Positions 6,286 to 8,816 of a stretch of 8,816 nucleotides of DNA are shown piece by piece. The notes under the pieces were generated by a model. The model was not told the origin of the DNA and ran no database searches. It saw nothing but the letters and a program-made list of their open reading frames with translations. The translations under genes and the position numbers were made by a program. Origin of the DNA: JBAZOJ01 sp041648755 (GTDB lineage Bacteria > Planctomycetota > B143-G9); NCBI GenBank assembly GCA_041648755.1, contig JBAZOJ010000160.1:1-8816 (forward strand), read 5' to 3'. Numbering within the stretch: position 1 is the stretch's first letter; each line of letters begins with the position of its first letter.

Positions 6286-8816
6286 ATGAAACGCAAAATT
6301 GCCGTTGTCGCCTTCCTGTTCTCTATCGTCGCGGGGATAAATCTGGAAACAGGAGTCGCGGCAGGCGGCGACGAACCAAAGCTCGCACCTGCGGATCAGC
6401 AAAGACCGGGTTCGCAATCAGGTTGCTCTGTTGGCACGGCCAATCCAACTCCTTCGCAGCGGCAGACAGTACTTCCTCCGGAGATCAAGCCCTCATCGGC
6501 CGGTCGTGACGCAGGTGGCAGTTCAAAGGGCGGAAAGAGTGCAGCCCGGCCTCTTCCGGATCACTATACCCCACCGCAGTCCTGCAACTGCAACCATCGC
6601 TGCATCGAGAGATTCGACGAGACCGTCTCCGCGCTCGCACAGGCTCCGGTTGACTCTGACTTCGATTGGATGGAATGGTGGCAGGCAAATGTCGGAGGGT
6701 TGGTTGCCCAGAACCGTCAAATGGCCGAATCCGGCGAGAGTAATATCACCGCCAATGCCCTGCCTGAGATGTTGATGCTGCTGATGTACAAGGGAGAATT
6801 CGAAGCACTCCTGCGTTCCACGGCGATTGACGGAATGCGCTCAATGGGACCAGGTGGACTCGAAAGCGCCATGGCCATTGCTGACGGCTCCAGTCGCATC
6901 GCGATTCCAAAGCAGGCGCTGACCCGGTGTATGTCGGAAATGGACTTTGAATATGCCGCGACCTGCGCCATGGGATATCTTGTGCTTCCGACCACGCCCG
7001 GCGGCCTCAGAAAGGACGCCCTGCAGCTTCTTTCAACTGCAGCCCAATCGCCGGATCCCGAGAAGGCATTCTGGGCGATCCTGTCCCTCGGCAGAATCGG
7101 CGATGCGGCGGCCATCCCCGTGCTCGAGTCGGTAATCCAAAAGAGCACAAATCCCCTTGTTCGCGCTGCCGCAGCTCAGGCGGCTTGCATGACAGGTGGC
7201 GTTGCGGGGGTTGGCAGCCTCAGCGCCCTGCTCTCTCTCAAGGAACACTTCGGCACGCGGGCCGCGGCAATAGCCTCCTCGATCCTGATACCGCCTGCCT
7301 CTGTGCGGCTTTCGATGAAAGCTGGTCTCAATTCACCCCTGCCCGAAGCCAGGTTTGCAGGCGCGCTCGCGATCTGCATGGCTGACCGGTTTGGCATTTC
7401 AAAGAGGATGGACTCCAGAGCGTTACACGCCGACTTCATACACGCTCTGAAGACGGAGCAGTCGTGGGAGACACGCACTTCAATGGCCCTGGGCGTTTTC
7501 CTGCTTGTTCACGACAGCGAGTCGATTGCTTTCGATCTGGCGCGCTACGGGGATCCCTACCTTGGCCTGCTTGCAGCCATCGCTCTCGGATGCAGCGCAA
7601 GTCCCGACTCTCCCGCAATTGTCGTTGACCCCTCGGTCACCGGGGATCTGACCGCTTTGTCATGGTCGCTTTCACTGTCGAGCGCACGCGACAAGTCTCC
7701 GGTGTTGCGCCAGATGCTCCGCGATGCAAATGCCAATCTTCGCGCGTTTGCAGTCATGGCCCTTTGCGCCGAGGGAACAATTGCCCTGGATGACCTTGTT
7801 CTGGCCAACAGCAAAGAGCCCCGCAGTATCGTACGCGTTGCCACTGCCCTTGCGCTGGGGTGGTTGCCCGATACTCCCGCGAGCCTCTCCCCCTTCGGAT
7901 CTGGAGGGACTTGTGCGCTTGAAGAGGCCGCACTGGCTCTTGCCGCTGGATATCGTGCGGGCCGCACGGCAACCGATGCCGCTGCCATTCTCGACCCGGC
8001 AATTGTTGAGAAAGAACGCAACGTCCTGCTGATGGGGCTCGCGCTCGGGGTCACGGAGCGGATCACGGAAATTGAGATGCTTCCCGGGGAAACAAATGCC
8101 GTTGTGCGGTCGGCCTGCTTCACCACGGGTGCCATCAACCAGAGAGAGGATTTCTGCGCGGACGCAGCGGATCGCGTGACCTGCGAACGCGCTCCCGCCT
8201 CAAAATCGCACTTGTTCAGCGTCCTGGGCATTCTCGCGCGTCAGGGCGCGTTGCAGCCTGATGCTTACGAAGGATTCGCCCGCGATGTAATGAGGGACAA
8301 GAGCGCAGCCGTGAAGGCCTTTGGAGCCCTCGCGCTTTCCTGGCGGGGAGATCCCGAAAATATGGGTTTGTTCGCGGGAGTCAGCCGAAATGGAGATGCG
8401 GATCTTTCCTCGATGGGTCTGATCGCGCTCGCGCTGAACGGTCAATCCTCCGGGATACGCGAAGTCCTGGCAAACGTGGCGAAGCCGAAGGGAGCCCCCG
8501 TTGACTACGCTGCCAGAATGGCCTGTGGTCTGTACTGCAACTCGAATGTGCTCCGCGAGCTTCTCGATACTGCTCCCCCCGAGACTGACAGCCTTCCGGG
8601 CGCGGTTCTTGCCGCACTCGCCATCGGCGGCGGCGAGAAAGAACTCGAGATTATCAAGTACTATCTCAGTTCCTCTTCATCAACGCTCAGGGCCGCGGCT
8701 GCCCGGGCGTTGGTCCTGCTCAACGGGCTCCCCGGCAAGGAACGGCTGGTCCTCTGCGAGCAACTCAGCAATATGGATCGCGACTGGAACGCCGAAGTAC
8801 GTTTCTGGTCGGCAGT
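6286..8816 (+). CDS. Secreted HEAT/ARM-like repeat protein, partial
   Basis: The frame is open from the ATG at 6286 to the right edge (843 full codons, no stop), so the C-terminus is missing. GAGGTG (6275-6280) lies 5 bases before the ATG. The N-terminus resembles a Sec signal peptide: KRK, a hydrophobic stretch (5-17) and a probable cleavage near VAA (24-26). A Pro/Ser/Gly-rich linker follows (about 28-98), then a CNCNHRC cluster (100-106) and WMEWWQANVGGL (128-139), resembling the W-x-x-W-W-x-x-N element I associate with planctomycete-type HEAT proteins. From about 220 onward it is an alanine-rich array of helix pairs typical of degenerate HEAT repeats, for example LLSTAAQSPDPEKAFWAILS (248-267), RSIVRVATALALGW (513-526) and STLRAAAARALVLLNG (799-814). 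Such solenoids usually bind proteins. No enzymatic motif is visible. It is divergent from glyQS with no obvious partner, and I see no clear promoter for it. Confidence 0.88.
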   Translation, partial: MKRKIAVVAFLFSIVAGINLETGVAAGGDEPKLAPADQQRPGSQSGCSVGTANPTPSQRQTVLPPEIKPSSAGRDAGGSSKGGKSAARPLPDHYTPPQSCNCNHRCIERFDETVSALAQAPVDSDFDWMEWWQANVGGLVAQNRQMAESGESNITANALPEMLMLLMYKGEFEALLRSTAIDGMRSMGPGGLESAMAIADGSSRIAIPKQALTRCMSEMDFEYAATCAMGYLVLPTTPGGLRKDALQLLSTAAQSPDPEKAFWAILSLGRIGDAAAIPVLESVIQKSTNPLVRAAAAQAACMTGGVAGVGSLSALLSLKEHFGTRAAAIASSILIPPASVRLSMKAGLNSPLPEARFAGALAICMADRFGISKRMDSRALHADFIHALKTEQSWETRTSMALGVFLLVHDSESIAFDLARYGDPYLGLLAAIALGCSASPDSPAIVVDPSVTGDLTALSWSLSLSSARDKSPVLRQMLRDANANLRAFAVMALCAEGTIALDDLVLANSKEPRSIVRVATALALGWLPDTPASLSPFGSGGTCALEEAALALAAGYRAGRTATDAAAILDPAIVEKERNVLLMGLALGVTERITEIEMLPGETNAVVRSACFTTGAINQREDFCADAADRVTCERAPASKSHLFSVLGILARQGALQPDAYEGFARDVMRDKSAAVKAFGALALSWRGDPENMGLFAGVSRNGDADLSSMGLIALALNGQSSGIREVLANVAKPKGAPVDYAARMACGLYCNSNVLRELLDTAPPETDSLPGAVLAALAIGGGEKELEIIKYYLSSSSSTLRAAAARALVLLNGLPGKERLVLCEQLSNMDRDWNAEVRFWSA

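Noticed and set aside
7557..8231. A 224-codon open frame on the minus strand
   Set aside because: It is antisense to the HEAT-repeat gene, which is open for over 2.5 kb. The serine/arginine-rich translation is typical of a shadow frame.

Overview
The window looks like a chromosomal segment from a GC-rich, free-living bacterium. It is gene-dense, has clear Shine-Dalgarno sites and sigma70-like promoters, and shows no mobile elements, CRISPR arrays, rRNA or tRNA genes. A lipoprotein signal and a secreted HEAT-repeat protein suggest a cell envelope of the Gram-negative type. A GlmL/MutL-type ATPase, split glyQ/glyS genes and a long exported HEAT protein with a W-x-x-W-W motif ahead of its repeats together remind me of Planctomycetota or neighbouring candidate phyla. 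That placement is an inference from gene style and is not secure.

Layout. Seven genes lie on the minus strand and read leftward from about 6168 to the left edge. One long gene lies on the plus strand and reads rightward from 6286 off the right edge. The 117-base gap between them is a divergent intergenic region with a good promoter for the minus-strand side. In order of transcription, the minus strand carries: glyQ and glyS (both subunits of glycyl-tRNA synthetase, overlapping by 20 bases); a helical lipoprotein of unknown function, followed by a textbook intrinsic terminator; a stand-alone HPt phosphotransfer protein; a promoter; then a tight cluster of a two-helix membrane protein, a small conserved-looking soluble protein and a GlmL/MutL-family ATPase cut by the left window edge. 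The plus-strand gene encodes at least 843 residues of a secreted, alanine-rich HEAT/ARM-like repeat protein and is cut by the right edge.

How the genes work together. glyQ and glyS form one enzyme. The three genes at the left are spaced for co-translation (adjacent or near-adjacent stop and start codons), so the membrane protein, the small protein and the GlmL-like ATPase probably serve one process. GlmL proteins are known accessory ATPases of B12-dependent glutamate mutase, so the mutase may lie beyond the left edge. The HPt protein, the lipoprotein and the HEAT protein have no functional partner in view. The least described parts are the lipoprotein, with an 18-residue tryptophan-spaced repeat, and the two unknown genes ahead of the GlmL homologue.

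No gene-free stretch exceeds 120 bases.
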